Positions 35,067 to 43,971 of a stretch of 64,000 nt of DNA are shown here, piece by piece. The stretch is taken from NCBI RefSeq assembly GCF_005871085.1, contig NZ_VAUP01000038.1, forward strand, positions 1-64,000. The letters run 5' to 3'. This DNA is from Xanthobacter autotrophicus (GTDB lineage Bacteria; Pseudomonadota; Alphaproteobacteria; Rhizobiales; Xanthobacteraceae). The position numbers were made by a program, and so were the translations under genes. The notes beneath the pieces were generated by a model. That model had not been told where the DNA came from. It saw only the letters and a program-made list of their open reading frames with translations, and did not search any database. Within the stretch, counting starts at the first letter, position 1. Each line of letters begins with the position of its first letter.

Positions 35067-35869
35067 GCACGACCTCGATCTCTCCAGACAACGGCGTCCG
35101 CCGGCCGCTCATCGAGGCGCGGGGCCTCGTCAAGCGCTACGGCCGGGTCACGGCCCTCGATCATGCGGATTTCGACCTCTATCCGGGGGAGATCCTGGCG
35201 GTGATCGGCGACAATGGCGCCGGCAAGTCCTCCCTCATCCGCGCGCTCTCCGGGGCACTGGTGCCGGACGAGGGCGAGATCCGCTTCGACGGCAAGCCGG
35301 TGCAGTTCCGCTCGCCCCTCGACGCGCAGGCGGCGGGCATCGAGACCGTCTACCAGTCGCTGGCGCTGGCGCCGGGCCTGTCCATCGCCGATAATCTCTT
35401 TCTCGGCCGCGAGCTGCGCAAGCCGGGGGTGCTCGGCCAGGTGTTCCGCATGCTCGACCGCAAGACCATGCAGCGCATGGCCCGCGAGAAGCTCACGGAG
35501 CTGGGGCTGATGACGGTGCAGTCCATCAACCAGCCGGTGGAGACGCTCTCGGGCGGTCAGCGGCAGGGCATCGCGGTGGCCCGCGCCACCGCCTTCGGCT
35601 CGCGGGTGGTGATCCTGGACGAGCCCACCGCCGCGCTGGGCGTGAAGGAATCCCGCCGGGTGCTGGAGCTGATCCTCGACGTGCGCCGGCGCGGCATCGC
35701 CGTGGTGCTCATCAGCCACAACATGCCCCATGTGTTCGAGATCGCCGACCGCATCCACATCCACCGGCTGGGGCGGCGGCTCACCGTGGTCCAGCCTTCG
35801 GCCTGCACCATGTCGGACGCGGTCGCCCTCATGACCGGCGCGCGCGCCCCGCAGGACATGGCGGCCTGA
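35063..35869 (+). CDS. frcA: Fructose ABC transporter, ATP-binding protein
   Basis: A 268-residue single ATPase domain, unlike the duplicated RbsA/XylG type, which is characteristic of the Frc subgroup. It has Walker A GDNGAGKSS, Q-loop TVYQSLAL, signature LSGGQRQGIAV, Walker B VVILDEPTA and switch His in LISHNMPHV. The ATG at 35063 overlaps the frcC stop. A strong hairpin begins 4 bp after its stop. Confidence 0.95.
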   Translation: MSTTSISPDNGVRRPLIEARGLVKRYGRVTALDHADFDLYPGEILAVIGDNGAGKSSLIRALSGALVPDEGEIRFDGKPVQFRSPLDAQAAGIETVYQSLALAPGLSIADNLFLGRELRKPGVLGQVFRMLDRKTMQRMAREKLTELGLMTVQSINQPVETLSGGQRQGIAVARATAFGSRVVILDEPTAALGVKESRRVLELILDVRRRGIAVVLISHNMPHVFEIADRIHIHRLGRRLTVVQPSACTMSDAVALMTGARAPQDMAA

Positions 35870-35873
35870 GGCT

Positions 35874-35914
35874 GGGCCGGTCATGGCGGCGTTCAGCGCC
35901 GCCGGGACCGGCCC
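35874..35914 (+). terminator. Hairpin directly after frcA
   Basis: GGGCCGGTC / GACCGGCCC outer stem and GGCGGCG / CGCCGCC inner stem with a TTCAG loop, starting 4 bp after the frcA stop. There is no T-tract; it probably stabilises or ends the frcBCA message. Confidence 0.65.
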
Positions 35915-36103
35915 GCGCGGGGCGGGCAGGTCATGGCACAAGCGCGGAAACAAACACCCGGACTACGGCCTGTCGGCTGTGATCCGGGCGTTTTGCTTTT
36001 GGGGTGGTGAGGCGCTTTGCCGAAGTCGGCGCGCGCCGTCCGTCATGACCGGTGCTGTGTCGGCCGTCCGCGTCTCAGGGCCGGAACGAAGTCTTGAAAG
36101 CCG

Positions 36104-37063
36104 TCAGCTTGCCATGGCCAGCGAGAGGCTGGCGTCCACTTCGGCGGCGGTGGGCAGGTCCGCCCCGGCGCGCGAGCAGGTGATGGCGGCGGCGGCCGTG
36201 CCATAGGCCACCAGTTCGCCCATGGCCTCGGTGTCGAGGGCGGCGATGGCGGCACCTTCGAGCCGGCCGGTGCGATGCAGCCCGGCGAGCAGGGCGGCAT
36301 GGAAGGTGTCGCCCGCGCCCACCGTATCGCGCACCACGACGCTGCGGCCGGGGACGCTGACTTCGCCCGCTCGGGAGTAGGCGACGGCGCCCTTGTCCCC
36401 GCGGGTGATCACCACCAGCTTGGCGCCGAGGTCGAGGAACCGGCGCGCTGCATCGGTGAGGCCGAGGCGCCCACCGAAGGCGATGTGGATGTCTTCGTCG
36501 CTGGCCTTCACGATGTCGGCGGTGCGGAAGAAGCGCTCCGTCGTTTCGGCCCAGCGGCTCAGGTCGCCCACCACCCCCGGCCGCAGGTTGGGATCGACGC
36601 TGATGACGCGCCGCCCGGCTTCCCGCTCGGCGAGGGCCGCATAGGTGGAGGCCACCGGCTCCACCACCAGGGTGTAGGAGCCGAAGGTGAGGGCGCGCAC
36701 CTCGTCCGGCAGGGCCGGCGGCAGGCGGTCGGGGGTGAGCATGCGGTCGGCCGCGCCCGCGCCATGGAAGGAATAGAGCGGCTGGCCGTCGGCCTGGGTC
36801 GCCACCACCGAGATGGTGGAGAGGCTGTCGGAGCGCACCACGAAGCGCGGGTCCACACCCTCGCGGGCCAGCACGTCCACGAGATGGGTGCCGAAGCGGT
36901 CGCGGGAGATGCCGCCGAAGAAGGCGGTGGGCGCGCCGAGCCGGGCAAGGCCCACCGCCACGTTGAAGGGGGAGCCGCCGGCCACCGCCCGCGCCGGCAT
37001 CTCGTTGCCCTCGGGGGCGCCGACCAGCAGGTCGATGAGGGCTTCGCCGCAGACCAGGATCAT
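36104..37063 (-). CDS. frcK: PfkB-family sugar kinase, probable fructokinase
   Basis: Phosphorylates imported sugar in the cytoplasm. Length is 319 residues. It has the first PfkB signature in AVAGGSPFNVAVGLARLG and the second, with the catalytic Asp and anion hole, in VVRDTVGAGDTFHAALLAG, plus VVITRGDKGAVAY before it. Fructose is inferred from the frc context; PfkB kinases overlap in specificity. Its start overlaps the stop of the FucU-type gene by ATGA, so it is the last gene of frcR-fucU-frcK. It converges on frcA. Confidence 0.9.
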   Translation of the reverse strand: MILVCGEALIDLLVGAPEGNEMPARAVAGGSPFNVAVGLARLGAPTAFFGGISRDRFGTHLVDVLAREGVDPRFVVRSDSLSTISVVATQADGQPLYSFHGAGAADRMLTPDRLPPALPDEVRALTFGSYTLVVEPVASTYAALAEREAGRRVISVDPNLRPGVVGDLSRWAETTERFFRTADIVKASDEDIHIAFGGRLGLTDAARRFLDLGAKLVVITRGDKGAVAYSRAGEVSVPGRSVVVRDTVGAGDTFHAALLAGLHRTGRLEGAAIAALDTEAMGELVAYGTAAAAITCSRAGADLPTAAEVDASLSLAMAS

Positions 37064-37503
37064 GGCGCGTCCCCTTCCGGCCGGATCACGCCCTTGCGCA
37101 GGATGATGTTGCCGTAGAGCCGGCGCTCGCCGCTGGCGACGATGGCATAGGCCGCGCGCACCCGGTCGTAGAAGCCGGGGCCGGCGATGGGCACCAGGCT
37201 GAATCCGGGCTCGCGGGCGGCGATGGCGGCCTCGAATTCCGAAAACACGCTCTCCTGGCGCGCGCAGTCGCCGAAGGCGCAGGGGCGGAAGGCGGCCTGC
37301 GGCACGTCGGTATCGAGCGGCATCACCGAGAGCACGGCATCGACGAGGCGCGGGGCGTCATGTCCATCCATGCGCACCAGCCGCTTGGCGTGGGCCTCGG
37401 CTGGATAATTGGCGTCCACGATGGCGATCTCGTCGCCGTGGCCCATGGCGCGCAGGGTGGCCAGCAGATCGGGGCCCAGCAACGGGTCGATGCCTTTGAG
37501 CAT
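37060..37503 (-). CDS. RbsD/FucU-family sugar mutarotase-like protein
   Basis: A 147-residue protein of the RbsD/FucU family, which interconverts sugar anomers to feed kinases and isomerases. It begins MLKGIDPLLGPDLLATLRAMG and has the family's GHGDEIAIVDANYPAE, whose His and Asp lie in the active site, then PLDTDVP and the C-terminal LYGNIILRKGVI. It starts 2 bp after the frcR stop and overlaps frcK (ATGA). FucU is typical of L-fucose use; here it probably supplies the sugar anomer used by FrcK. Confidence 0.9.
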   Translation of the reverse strand: MLKGIDPLLGPDLLATLRAMGHGDEIAIVDANYPAEAHAKRLVRMDGHDAPRLVDAVLSVMPLDTDVPQAAFRPCAFGDCARQESVFSEFEAAIAAREPGFSLVPIAGPGFYDRVRAAYAIVASGERRLYGNIILRKGVIRPEGDAP

Positions 37504-37505
37504 GG

Positions 37506-38738
37506 TCAGTCCTTGAACAGAACGTCGAGGTCGCGGCCGAAGGTGTCGAGCAGGGGCAAAGCGGCGCCGCCGATGGCCCGCGCGGCGCGGCCCATGGTGC
37601 CGGCGACGATGCGGGTCTCGGTCAGGCCCTGCCGGTCGAGGCGGGCGAAGGCGGCGACGGTGCGCTTCACCAATTTGTCCCGCACCGCTGCCGGGAAGGC
37701 GCCGTCGATGACCATGGCCTCGAAATCCACTACCGCGAGACAGGAGGCGATGGCCTGGGCGAGGCCCTCGGCGGCCTCTTCGATCCAGGCGTCGACGGGG
37801 CCGGAAAAGCGGGTCCAGTCGTCGGGCTGCTCCCACAATTGCGAACCCGCGATGCCGATGGCGCCGAGCTGGCGTTCCAGCCGGTAGAGGGACGCCGAGC
37901 GGATGAGCTGCTGGACCCCCGTGCCGCCGCCGGGCCCGCGGGCCACCACCGGCATGGAGCCGAAGGCACCGGCATTGCCGCTGCGGCCGGGAAACAGGCT
38001 GCCGTTCAGCACGATGCCGCCGCCGATAAAGGTGGCGATGTAAAAATAGGCGAAGTCGCGATAGGCCGAGCCGCCGCCGAAGGTCAGCTCGGCGGCGCAG
38101 GCGGCGGTGGCGTCGTTCATAACCCGCACCGGGCCGGGGGCGAGGCGGGACAGCTCGGCCGCCATGTCGAAGTCGTGCCACCCGGCAAGGGCATCCTTGG
38201 GGGCCTCCAGCACTTCCTCCCAGTTCCACAGCTCGAACGGCATGGCGATGCCGGTGCCGCAGATGCGCGCCTGGGCGGCGGGGGGGAGTGTCGCGATCAG
38301 GCCGGGAAGGGTGCGGCCGGCGAAGGCGATGAGCTGGTCGGGCAGGGGATAGGGATAGGTCAGGCGCTCACGCCGGCGCACGCCCGCGACGAAATCCATC
38401 AGCACCAGCTCGCAGGCACGCCGGCCCACCACCATGCCGAGGCCGTAGGCGCCATCGGGATTGAGCAGATAGGGCACCGCCGGCTGGCCAATGCGCCCGC
38501 GCTGGCGCTCGCCGGCGAGCAGCAGGCCGTCGGCCTCAAGCCGGTTCATGACCACCGTGGTGGTCTGCAGCGACAGGCCGGTGAGGCGGGCGATGTCCAC
38601 CTTGGTCAGGCGGCCGTGTCGGCGGATCAGGGAGAGGATCAGTCGCTCATTGTAGAGGCGCACGCCGGTCTGGTTGGTGCCCCGCCCGTGCGAGGCGTGG
38701 ACCGGGCCGGGATCATCCGGCAAGGGGTTGCGTTGCAT
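37506..38738 (-). CDS. frcR: ROK-family transcriptional repressor of the frc genes
   Basis: A 410-residue ROK/NagC-type regulator. The N-terminal winged HTH (about residues 20-85) has RLILSLIRRHGRLTKVDIAR, TGLSLQTTTVVMNRLEADGL and GRIGQPAVPYLLNPDG. The sugar-binding ROK domain has VMNDATAACAAELTFGG and FYIATFIGGGIVLNG, but the zinc-binding GHxxxxxxxxxCxCGxxGCxE signature of canonical ROK proteins is not visible; NAGAFGSMPV stands in its place. It is the first gene of a three-gene operon and has a matching operator 114 bp upstream, so autoregulation and control of frcB are expected. Confidence 0.9.
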   Translation of the reverse strand: MQRNPLPDDPGPVHASHGRGTNQTGVRLYNERLILSLIRRHGRLTKVDIARLTGLSLQTTTVVMNRLEADGLLLAGERQRGRIGQPAVPYLLNPDGAYGLGMVVGRRACELVLMDFVAGVRRRERLTYPYPLPDQLIAFAGRTLPGLIATLPPAAQARICGTGIAMPFELWNWEEVLEAPKDALAGWHDFDMAAELSRLAPGPVRVMNDATAACAAELTFGGGSAYRDFAYFYIATFIGGGIVLNGSLFPGRSGNAGAFGSMPVVARGPGGGTGVQQLIRSASLYRLERQLGAIGIAGSQLWEQPDDWTRFSGPVDAWIEEAAEGLAQAIASCLAVVDFEAMVIDGAFPAAVRDKLVKRTVAAFARLDRQGLTETRIVAGTMGRAARAIGGAALPLLDTFGRDLDVLFKD

Positions 38739-38851
38739 GAAATCCGACCCCGTTCGACGCCTTGGCGGGCGGTCCGGCGGCGCCCGCCTTTGCGCGCCGG
38801 ATCGTCTTGTTCTGGCGGAATGATGAACCAGGTCAGCGGCTTCGTCAATTA

Positions 38852-38870
38852 ATAACTCGTACTGATTTAT
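38852..38870. promoter_or_regulatory. Candidate FrcR operator upstream of frcR
   Basis: ATAACTC-GTACT-GATTTAT: both arms are identical to the site at 32655-32673 and the five-base centre differs, as expected for a dimer-binding site. It lies 114 bp before the frcR ATG, in an AT-rich patch. Confidence 0.75.
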
Positions 38871-38931
38871 TAAAGTGGTCCGCGTGATCTCCGTGCCTCG
38901 CGGAAGACCGCGCCCCCCGAGGAGGCGCTGA

Positions 38932-39858
38932 TCAGAAGTGGTAGGCGATGCTCATGAACGGGCCATGGAGCGTCGTCTCGTAGCGGAAGTTCGAGCGAGG
39001 GCCGGTCACCGATTCGTAGTCCGTGTACAGCGCGCGATAGCCGAGGGCGGTGGACCAGGCCTCGGTCCAGTTGTAGCCGACCGAGATCAGGCCCTGCGAC
39101 GTCAGCTTGGAGCTGGAGGAGAGGCCGAAGCCGCCCACGTCGGCAAGGGCGTTGAGGAACCACTTCTCGTTGATGCGATATTGAAGGGCGAGGCCGAACA
39201 CCGGATCGAGCCAGTCCTTCACGTCGGTTTCGGAAAGCGAGATGAGGCCGCCGAGGGAGGAGAGCGTGGTGTCGGCGGTCAGGCGCTGGTAGCGGAAGCC
39301 CGCCGTGGCGCTGAGGTCGAAGCCCGGCCCGCCGATGGGCAGGCGATAGCCGGCGGCGCCGGAGACGATCAGGAGGCGCTGCGATAGGTCGAACTGCGTG
39401 CCCCGGCCATCATCGATGGACTTGCTGGCGCTCAGCTGCGACCAGAACAGGTCGGCGAACAGGGTCCAGTTGTCCTTCTTGGCGAGGAAGCTGCCCATCA
39501 CCGCGCCGTCGAAATGGGACAGAATGTCGGCGAACGAGGCGTCCACCGGAAAGGTCGGCAGGTCGCGGATGCCGATGTTGCCGTTGATGCCCGTGGCCCA
39601 GCCATAGAGCACCGCCTCGAACTGCCATTTCGAATCGGACGGAGGGGAGAAGGACGGGGCGGCCGCCGGACTGGTCGCGAGGTCGGCGGCGCTGGCGGGC
39701 GCGCTCGGGATGCTGAGCCCGAACGAGAGGGCCGCGACCGGCAGGGCGGCGCGACAGGCCACCGCCACGGCGCGCGCGCGCCGACGCAGCCGCTCCTTGC
39801 GTGGGGGGTGTCGATCGGCCCCCGACGGGGCGGCGGTTTCGGTGCGATGCAGTGTCAT
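38932..39858 (-). CDS. Outer-membrane beta-barrel protein
   Basis: A 308-residue exported protein. A long basic leader and signal (AALPVAALSFGLSIPSAPAS, cleavage after ASA) precede a barrel made of alternating strands (WQFEAVLYGWATGINGNIGI, WTLFADLFWSQLSASKS, FDLSATAGFRYQRLTAD, WFLNALADVGGFGLSS). It ends in SIAYHF, whose terminal Phe is the usual barrel-assembly signal. It resembles uncharacterised outer-membrane proteins of Hyphomicrobiales. The ATG at 39858 is preceded by a GGGGGGAA stretch. The role may be structural or transport; unknown. Confidence 0.75.
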   Translation of the reverse strand: MTLHRTETAAPSGADRHPPRKERLRRRARAVAVACRAALPVAALSFGLSIPSAPASAADLATSPAAAPSFSPPSDSKWQFEAVLYGWATGINGNIGIRDLPTFPVDASFADILSHFDGAVMGSFLAKKDNWTLFADLFWSQLSASKSIDDGRGTQFDLSQRLLIVSGAAGYRLPIGGPGFDLSATAGFRYQRLTADTTLSSLGGLISLSETDVKDWLDPVFGLALQYRINEKWFLNALADVGGFGLSSSSKLTSQGLISVGYNWTEAWSTALGYRALYTDYESVTGPRSNFRYETTLHGPFMSIAYHF

Positions 39859-39967
39859 GAGGTTCCCCCCTCGTGTCGTCAGTCTTCGGCTGTTGCAGGC
39901 GGACCTGACCCCATGCCGCATGCCCGAGCCGGACCGGCGCCCGCCGTGTGGCGGGCGCCGGGCGCGC

Positions 39968-40741
39968 TCAGTAGCAGGGCGGGTAGGGGTAATAGCCGCA
40001 ATAGTAGGCAGGCGGCGGCGGTGGCGCCGCCGCAGCGGCCCCGATCGCCGCACCGGCGGCAACACCCACGGCGGCACCGGCCACGGCCGCGCCTGCCGGA
40101 TAGGCGGGATGGGCATACCAGGCGCCGTGATAGACCGGCGCGTGGTAATAGGCGCCGCCGTGATAGGCGCCGTAGCCGCCCACATGCACCGCGCCGCCGC
40201 CATAGGGACCGCGCACCGCCCAGGCATCGATGAAGAGCGCCACCGGACCGCCGGGGGTCAGGGTGCCTTCCAGCACCGCCACGTCGAAGGTGAGGGTGGA
40301 GCCATCGAGCTTCGGCGTCTTCAGCGTGACCACCACGTCGGACACCTCGCCGGGCTTGGCGCCCAGTACCGAGACGGTGGCATTGGGCGGATCGATGGCG
40401 AAGCTGTCCTTGCCCTCGTCCCACTGCATGAGGAATTGCTGGATCGTCTCATGGCCGGCCGCGCGCACCGGGCGGTCGGCGAAGACGATGGTATTGGCGG
40501 AGACGCCGGTGAGGGTGAGCTTGTTCCCCTCAAGCTTGGCGCCCGCAGCATTGATCACGGCCAGCGAGGGGATCGGGCGGCCGGCATGGGGCACGCCGAT
40601 GGTCTTCTGCAACGGCACGTGCTGGGGCTTGGCCGCGTCCTGCGCCAGCGCGGCGTCGCAGGTGAGAACCAGCATCGCCGCCGCAAGGGTGCCGGTCCAG
40701 CGGCGCGGCGGCGTCGGGGAGCATGCAGGGGTCGTGATCAT
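39968..40741 (-). CDS. Exported Gly/Tyr/Ala-rich protein of unknown function
   Basis: A 257-residue protein with a signal peptide (WTGTLAAAMLVLTCDAALAQ). A beta-rich domain occupies the middle (ANTIVFADRPVRAAGHETIQ, SDVVVTLKTPKLDGSTLTFD, VAVLEGTLTPGGPVALFID). The C-terminal 80 residues are low-complexity: a Gly/His/Tyr-rich stretch, an Ala/Gly/Val helix-like stretch (GAAVAGAAVGVAAGAA) and a Pro/Tyr/Cys end (YYCGYYPYPPCY). Surface or matrix association is possible. No family is assigned with confidence. A palindromic repeat (40772-40815) lies 31 bp upstream of its start. Confidence 0.7.
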   Translation of the reverse strand: MITTPACSPTPPRRWTGTLAAAMLVLTCDAALAQDAAKPQHVPLQKTIGVPHAGRPIPSLAVINAAGAKLEGNKLTLTGVSANTIVFADRPVRAAGHETIQQFLMQWDEGKDSFAIDPPNATVSVLGAKPGEVSDVVVTLKTPKLDGSTLTFDVAVLEGTLTPGGPVALFIDAWAVRGPYGGGAVHVGGYGAYHGGAYYHAPVYHGAWYAHPAYPAGAAVAGAAVGVAAGAAIGAAAAAPPPPPAYYCGYYPYPPCY

Positions 40742-40771
40742 GATCTCGGCTTCCTTCAATGCGGAGCTAAA

Positions 40772-40815
40772 GCACGCGCCGACCAGAGTGCGCCGCAATC
40801 TGCGCGGCGCGTGCA
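40772..40815. repeat. Copy 2 of the GCAYGYRCCGAYC repeat family
   Basis: A palindromic element starting GCACGCGCCGACCAGAG and ending GCGCGGCGCGTGC. The outer GCACGCGCC/GGCGCGTGC arms pair exactly. Near-identical in order and length to 60552-60594. Confidence 0.7.
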
Positions 40816-40950
40816 TTCTTTCTAAAAGTTGCGAGCCGGATTCACCACACGCGTTGCGTCATTCCGCACGGATTTGTCCAGGCCTCCGACTTCCGACGCC
40901 AGGCCAGGAGGGAGGCCCCCCGCGCGCGGCGCCCGTACCATCTTGGGGAA

Positions 40951-40975
40951 CCCGCCAGGCCACAGGCCTGGCGGG
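40951..40975 (-). terminator. Hairpin after the sulfatase gene
   Basis: CCCGCCAGGCC and GGCCTGGCGGG form an 11-bp perfect stem with a three-base loop, 13 bp after the sulfatase stop on the minus strand. It is followed by TTCCCC, so the T-tract is weak. Confidence 0.65.
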
Positions 40976-40988
40976 CCCTGGGACGGCG

Positions 40989-43646
40989 CTACCGGAGGCA
41001 GCCTTCCACGAACTTGATCCGGTCGAACATGTCGAGGCCCTTGGCGAGGGCTTCGGCCCGGCAGGACTTCAGCTTGTCCAGCCGGTCCGCCATCCGGGGC
41101 GCGGCGATGCCGCCCACCGGGTTGACGCCGGCCTCGCCGGGGGCCGGGCCGTCACCGGCTTTCGCCGCCGCGTCGCGCAGCTTGGCGATGTCCTCCGGCG
41201 TCAGCTTCGGCTGGTCGATGGCCAGCGTGATCTTGTTGATCTTGCCGGTGAAGGCGAACGGCACCTGATAGTCGGCGTCGTCCACCGGGGTCCCGGTGTC
41301 GGAGCCCACGTCCAGATTCTCGTCCCAGGCGAGGATGAGCGGGATGGTGTGGGGCATGGACTGGGTCGCCACCACCTTGCCGTCCACGCTCAGGGTGCCG
41401 GTGCCGCTCTGGCCGAGTCCGCTGCTGGAGCCGAAGGCCAGCGTTCCCATGCCGAGGCCGTCATATTTGAAGTCGAACACCAGGGTGTGCTTGCCCGGCG
41501 CCAGCGGCTCGGTGCCCTGCCACTTCACCTTCTTCAGGCCAACGAGGTTCCAGGTGAAGGTCGGCTTGCCCTTGAGCAGGTAGAAGCCATAGCCGGCGAA
41601 CCGCCCGCCCTGGGTGATGAGCATGCCGTCGCCGCCACCCTCGGGCACCACCACATCCGCCGTGAAGCTGTAGGAGGTGTTCAGCACCGAGGGCGCGTCG
41701 CCATTGGGTGTGCCGGTGAGCGGCGTGGTCCAGGTGAAGACGTTGCGGCCCGCGGTGATGCTCGGGCGCGGCGTGATGAGCCGCGTGGCCACGGTGGAAT
41801 CGAGGGGAAGCACCTGGTATTTCCGGGCCTCGGACCAGAACAGGTCCGCCATCGCCTTCACCTTGTCGGGATGCTTGGCGGAAACGTCCTCGTACTGGGT
41901 CCAGTCTTCCGAAATATTGTAGAGTTCCCACGGATATTTGGCGGGATCGGAGACCAGCGTGCCCTGCGTCACCCACGGCGGGCGCATCACCTTGCTGCTC
42001 AGCATCCAGCCCTCGTTATAGATGGCGTGATCGCCCATCATCTCGAAATACTGGGTCTTGTGGGTGGAGGGCGCGGTCGCATTGGCCTTGTCGAAGGTGT
42101 AGGCCATGCTGACCCCTTCGATGGGGGCCTGCCTGACCCCGTCCACCATATCGGGAGCCTTGATGCCGCTGGCCTCCAGGATGGTCGGCGCGATGTCGAT
42201 CACATGGTGGAACTGGGAGCGGATGCCGCCCTTGTCCTTGATCACCTTGGGCCAGGAGATGGCCACGCCCTGCCTGGTGCCGCCGAAGTGGGAGGCCACC
42301 TGCTTGGTCCAGGAGAAGGGAGTCGAGAAGGCCCAGGTCCAGCCCACCGCCATGTGGTTGTAGGTCTTGTCCGAGCCCCAGACATCATAGAAATACTTCA
42401 GCTGGTCTTCCACCGGCACGTCGACGCCGTTGAACATGGCGACTTCGTTGGGGGTGCCGATGAGCGTGCCTTCGGCGCTGGAGCCGTTGTCGCCGCTGAT
42501 ATAGATGATCAGCGTGTTGTCCAGCTTGCCCATGTCCTCGACCGCCTGGATGACGCGGCCGATCTCATTGTCCGTATACATCAGGAAGGCGGCGTAGACA
42601 TCCACCTGACGCTTGAACATCTTCTGCTCGTCGTCGGTGAGCTTGTCCCAGCGCTTCAGCAGGTCGTCCGGCCAGGGCGTCATCTTCGCGTTCTGGGGGA
42701 TGACGCCGAGCTTCTTCTGGTTCTCGAAGATCTGGTCGCGCAGCGCGTTCCAGCCCTTGTCGAACAGGTGCAGGTTCGTCGCCTTCTCGATCCATTCGGG
42801 GGTCGGATGATGCGGGGCGTGGGTGCCGCCGGGCACGTAATAGACGAAGAACGGCTGGTCCGGCGTCAGGGTATTGATCTTGTTCATATAGGCGATGGCT
42901 TCGTCCGCCATGGCCGTGGTCAGGTTGAACGAGGGATTGCCCTGGAACGGATAGATATAGGTGGTGTTGCGGGCCAGGTTGTCCGGCTGCCACTGGCTGG
43001 TGTCGCCGCCCATGAAGCCGTAGAAATACTCAAACCCCATGCCCGTGGGCCACTGGTCGAACGGGCCGGTTGAGATGGCCTGGAAGGCCGGCGTGTTGTG
43101 GTTCTTGCCGAACCACGAGGTGCGGTAGCCGTTGTCCCTCAGGATCCGGCCGACGGTGGCCTTGTCTTCGGAGATAATGCTGTTGTAGCCCGGATAGCCC
43201 GTGGCCATCTCGGACACCACGGCGAAGCCGGCGGAATGGTGGTTGCGTCCGGTGATCAGCGCCGCGCGGGTGGGCGAGCACAGGGCGGTGGAGTGGAAAT
43301 TGGTGTAGCGCAGCCCGTCGTTGGCGATGCGGTCGAGGCTGGGCGTGGGAATGACGCCGCCGAAGGTGGACGGCGCGCCGAAGCCGACGTCGTCGGTCAT
43401 GATGAGCAGCACGTTGGGCGCGCCCGCGGGCGGCACGATCCGCGCCGGCCAGAACGGCTTGGAGTCCTGCGCCAACTCCTTGATCACGCCCTCGAACTTC
43501 TGCGGCGGCGCGGGGATCTGGGCACCATCGATCACGATGGTGGAATCCGGGGCGCCGGGCGTCCCGTTGATCTTCTGGGCACTGGCGGGCAACGCGCCGA
43601 GTACGGTGAGGCCGGCCATCATTGCCAGCACAAAGATACGGGACAT
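40989..43646 (-). CDS. Periplasmic arylsulfatase, type I
   Basis: Hydrolyses sulfate esters. An 885-residue precursor with a signal peptide (MSRIFVLAMMAGLTVLGALP, cleavage after ASA). The formylglycine motif CSPTR lies at residues 123-127, so activity depends on Cys oxidation by a formylglycine-generating enzyme, not encoded here. Metal ligands appear in LLIMTDDVGFG and YISGDNGSSAEG; AAALITGR-like sequence follows the motif. The last 260 residues form a lectin-like beta-sandwich (TADVVVPEGGGDGMLITQGG, HTLVFDFKYDGLGMGTLAFG) that may bind polysaccharide. The length agrees with the large sulfatases of proteobacteria. Physiologically it would release sulfate from esters. Confidence 0.93.
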   Translation of the reverse strand: MSRIFVLAMMAGLTVLGALPASAQKINGTPGAPDSTIVIDGAQIPAPPQKFEGVIKELAQDSKPFWPARIVPPAGAPNVLLIMTDDVGFGAPSTFGGVIPTPSLDRIANDGLRYTNFHSTALCSPTRAALITGRNHHSAGFAVVSEMATGYPGYNSIISEDKATVGRILRDNGYRTSWFGKNHNTPAFQAISTGPFDQWPTGMGFEYFYGFMGGDTSQWQPDNLARNTTYIYPFQGNPSFNLTTAMADEAIAYMNKINTLTPDQPFFVYYVPGGTHAPHHPTPEWIEKATNLHLFDKGWNALRDQIFENQKKLGVIPQNAKMTPWPDDLLKRWDKLTDDEQKMFKRQVDVYAAFLMYTDNEIGRVIQAVEDMGKLDNTLIIYISGDNGSSAEGTLIGTPNEVAMFNGVDVPVEDQLKYFYDVWGSDKTYNHMAVGWTWAFSTPFSWTKQVASHFGGTRQGVAISWPKVIKDKGGIRSQFHHVIDIAPTILEASGIKAPDMVDGVRQAPIEGVSMAYTFDKANATAPSTHKTQYFEMMGDHAIYNEGWMLSSKVMRPPWVTQGTLVSDPAKYPWELYNISEDWTQYEDVSAKHPDKVKAMADLFWSEARKYQVLPLDSTVATRLITPRPSITAGRNVFTWTTPLTGTPNGDAPSVLNTSYSFTADVVVPEGGGDGMLITQGGRFAGYGFYLLKGKPTFTWNLVGLKKVKWQGTEPLAPGKHTLVFDFKYDGLGMGTLAFGSSSGLGQSGTGTLSVDGKVVATQSMPHTIPLILAWDENLDVGSDTGTPVDDADYQVPFAFTGKINKITLAIDQPKLTPEDIAKLRDAAAKAGDGPAPGEAGVNPVGGIAAPRMADRLDKLKSCRAEALAKGLDMFDRIKFVEGCLR

Positions 43647-43971
43647 GTCTAGTTTCCTCCGGAAATAGAGGTATTCGCGTATTTCTGACCCGTCTTGTTA
43701 CTTAACGTCAGTAGAAGCTGTCGCTGGCAGAACATCGATCAGTGTCGGCGCGGAGGAGCGCATATCCTATGATCGAGGTCAATGCGGCTGGCCGGCGTCG
43801 AGGCGCCGAATTATACCTCACGCGCCACCGCGTGCCGTGCCCTACTTGCGTCTCGCCGTTAGCGGCGCCGATCATCATTCGATGGGTGGCCGGCGAGGCG
43901 CGTGGGCACGCTCTCCCGACGCCCGTCGCAGACCGAGACCACGTGGCGGGGGAAGGAGCGTTCGCGGCGGC
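43647..43971. other. 325-bp intergenic region upstream of the sulfatase gene
   Basis: Holds the sulfatase promoter (minus strand) and the downstream side of ybaK. The first 90 bp are AT-richer than average, as expected for a promoter. I see no gene, recognisable operator or strong terminator. Confidence 0.5.

Noticed and set aside
40230-43073. Open frame of about 947 codons on the plus strand
   Set aside because: Antisense to the sulfatase gene, whose product has clear family motifs; the plus-strand product has no recognisable fold.
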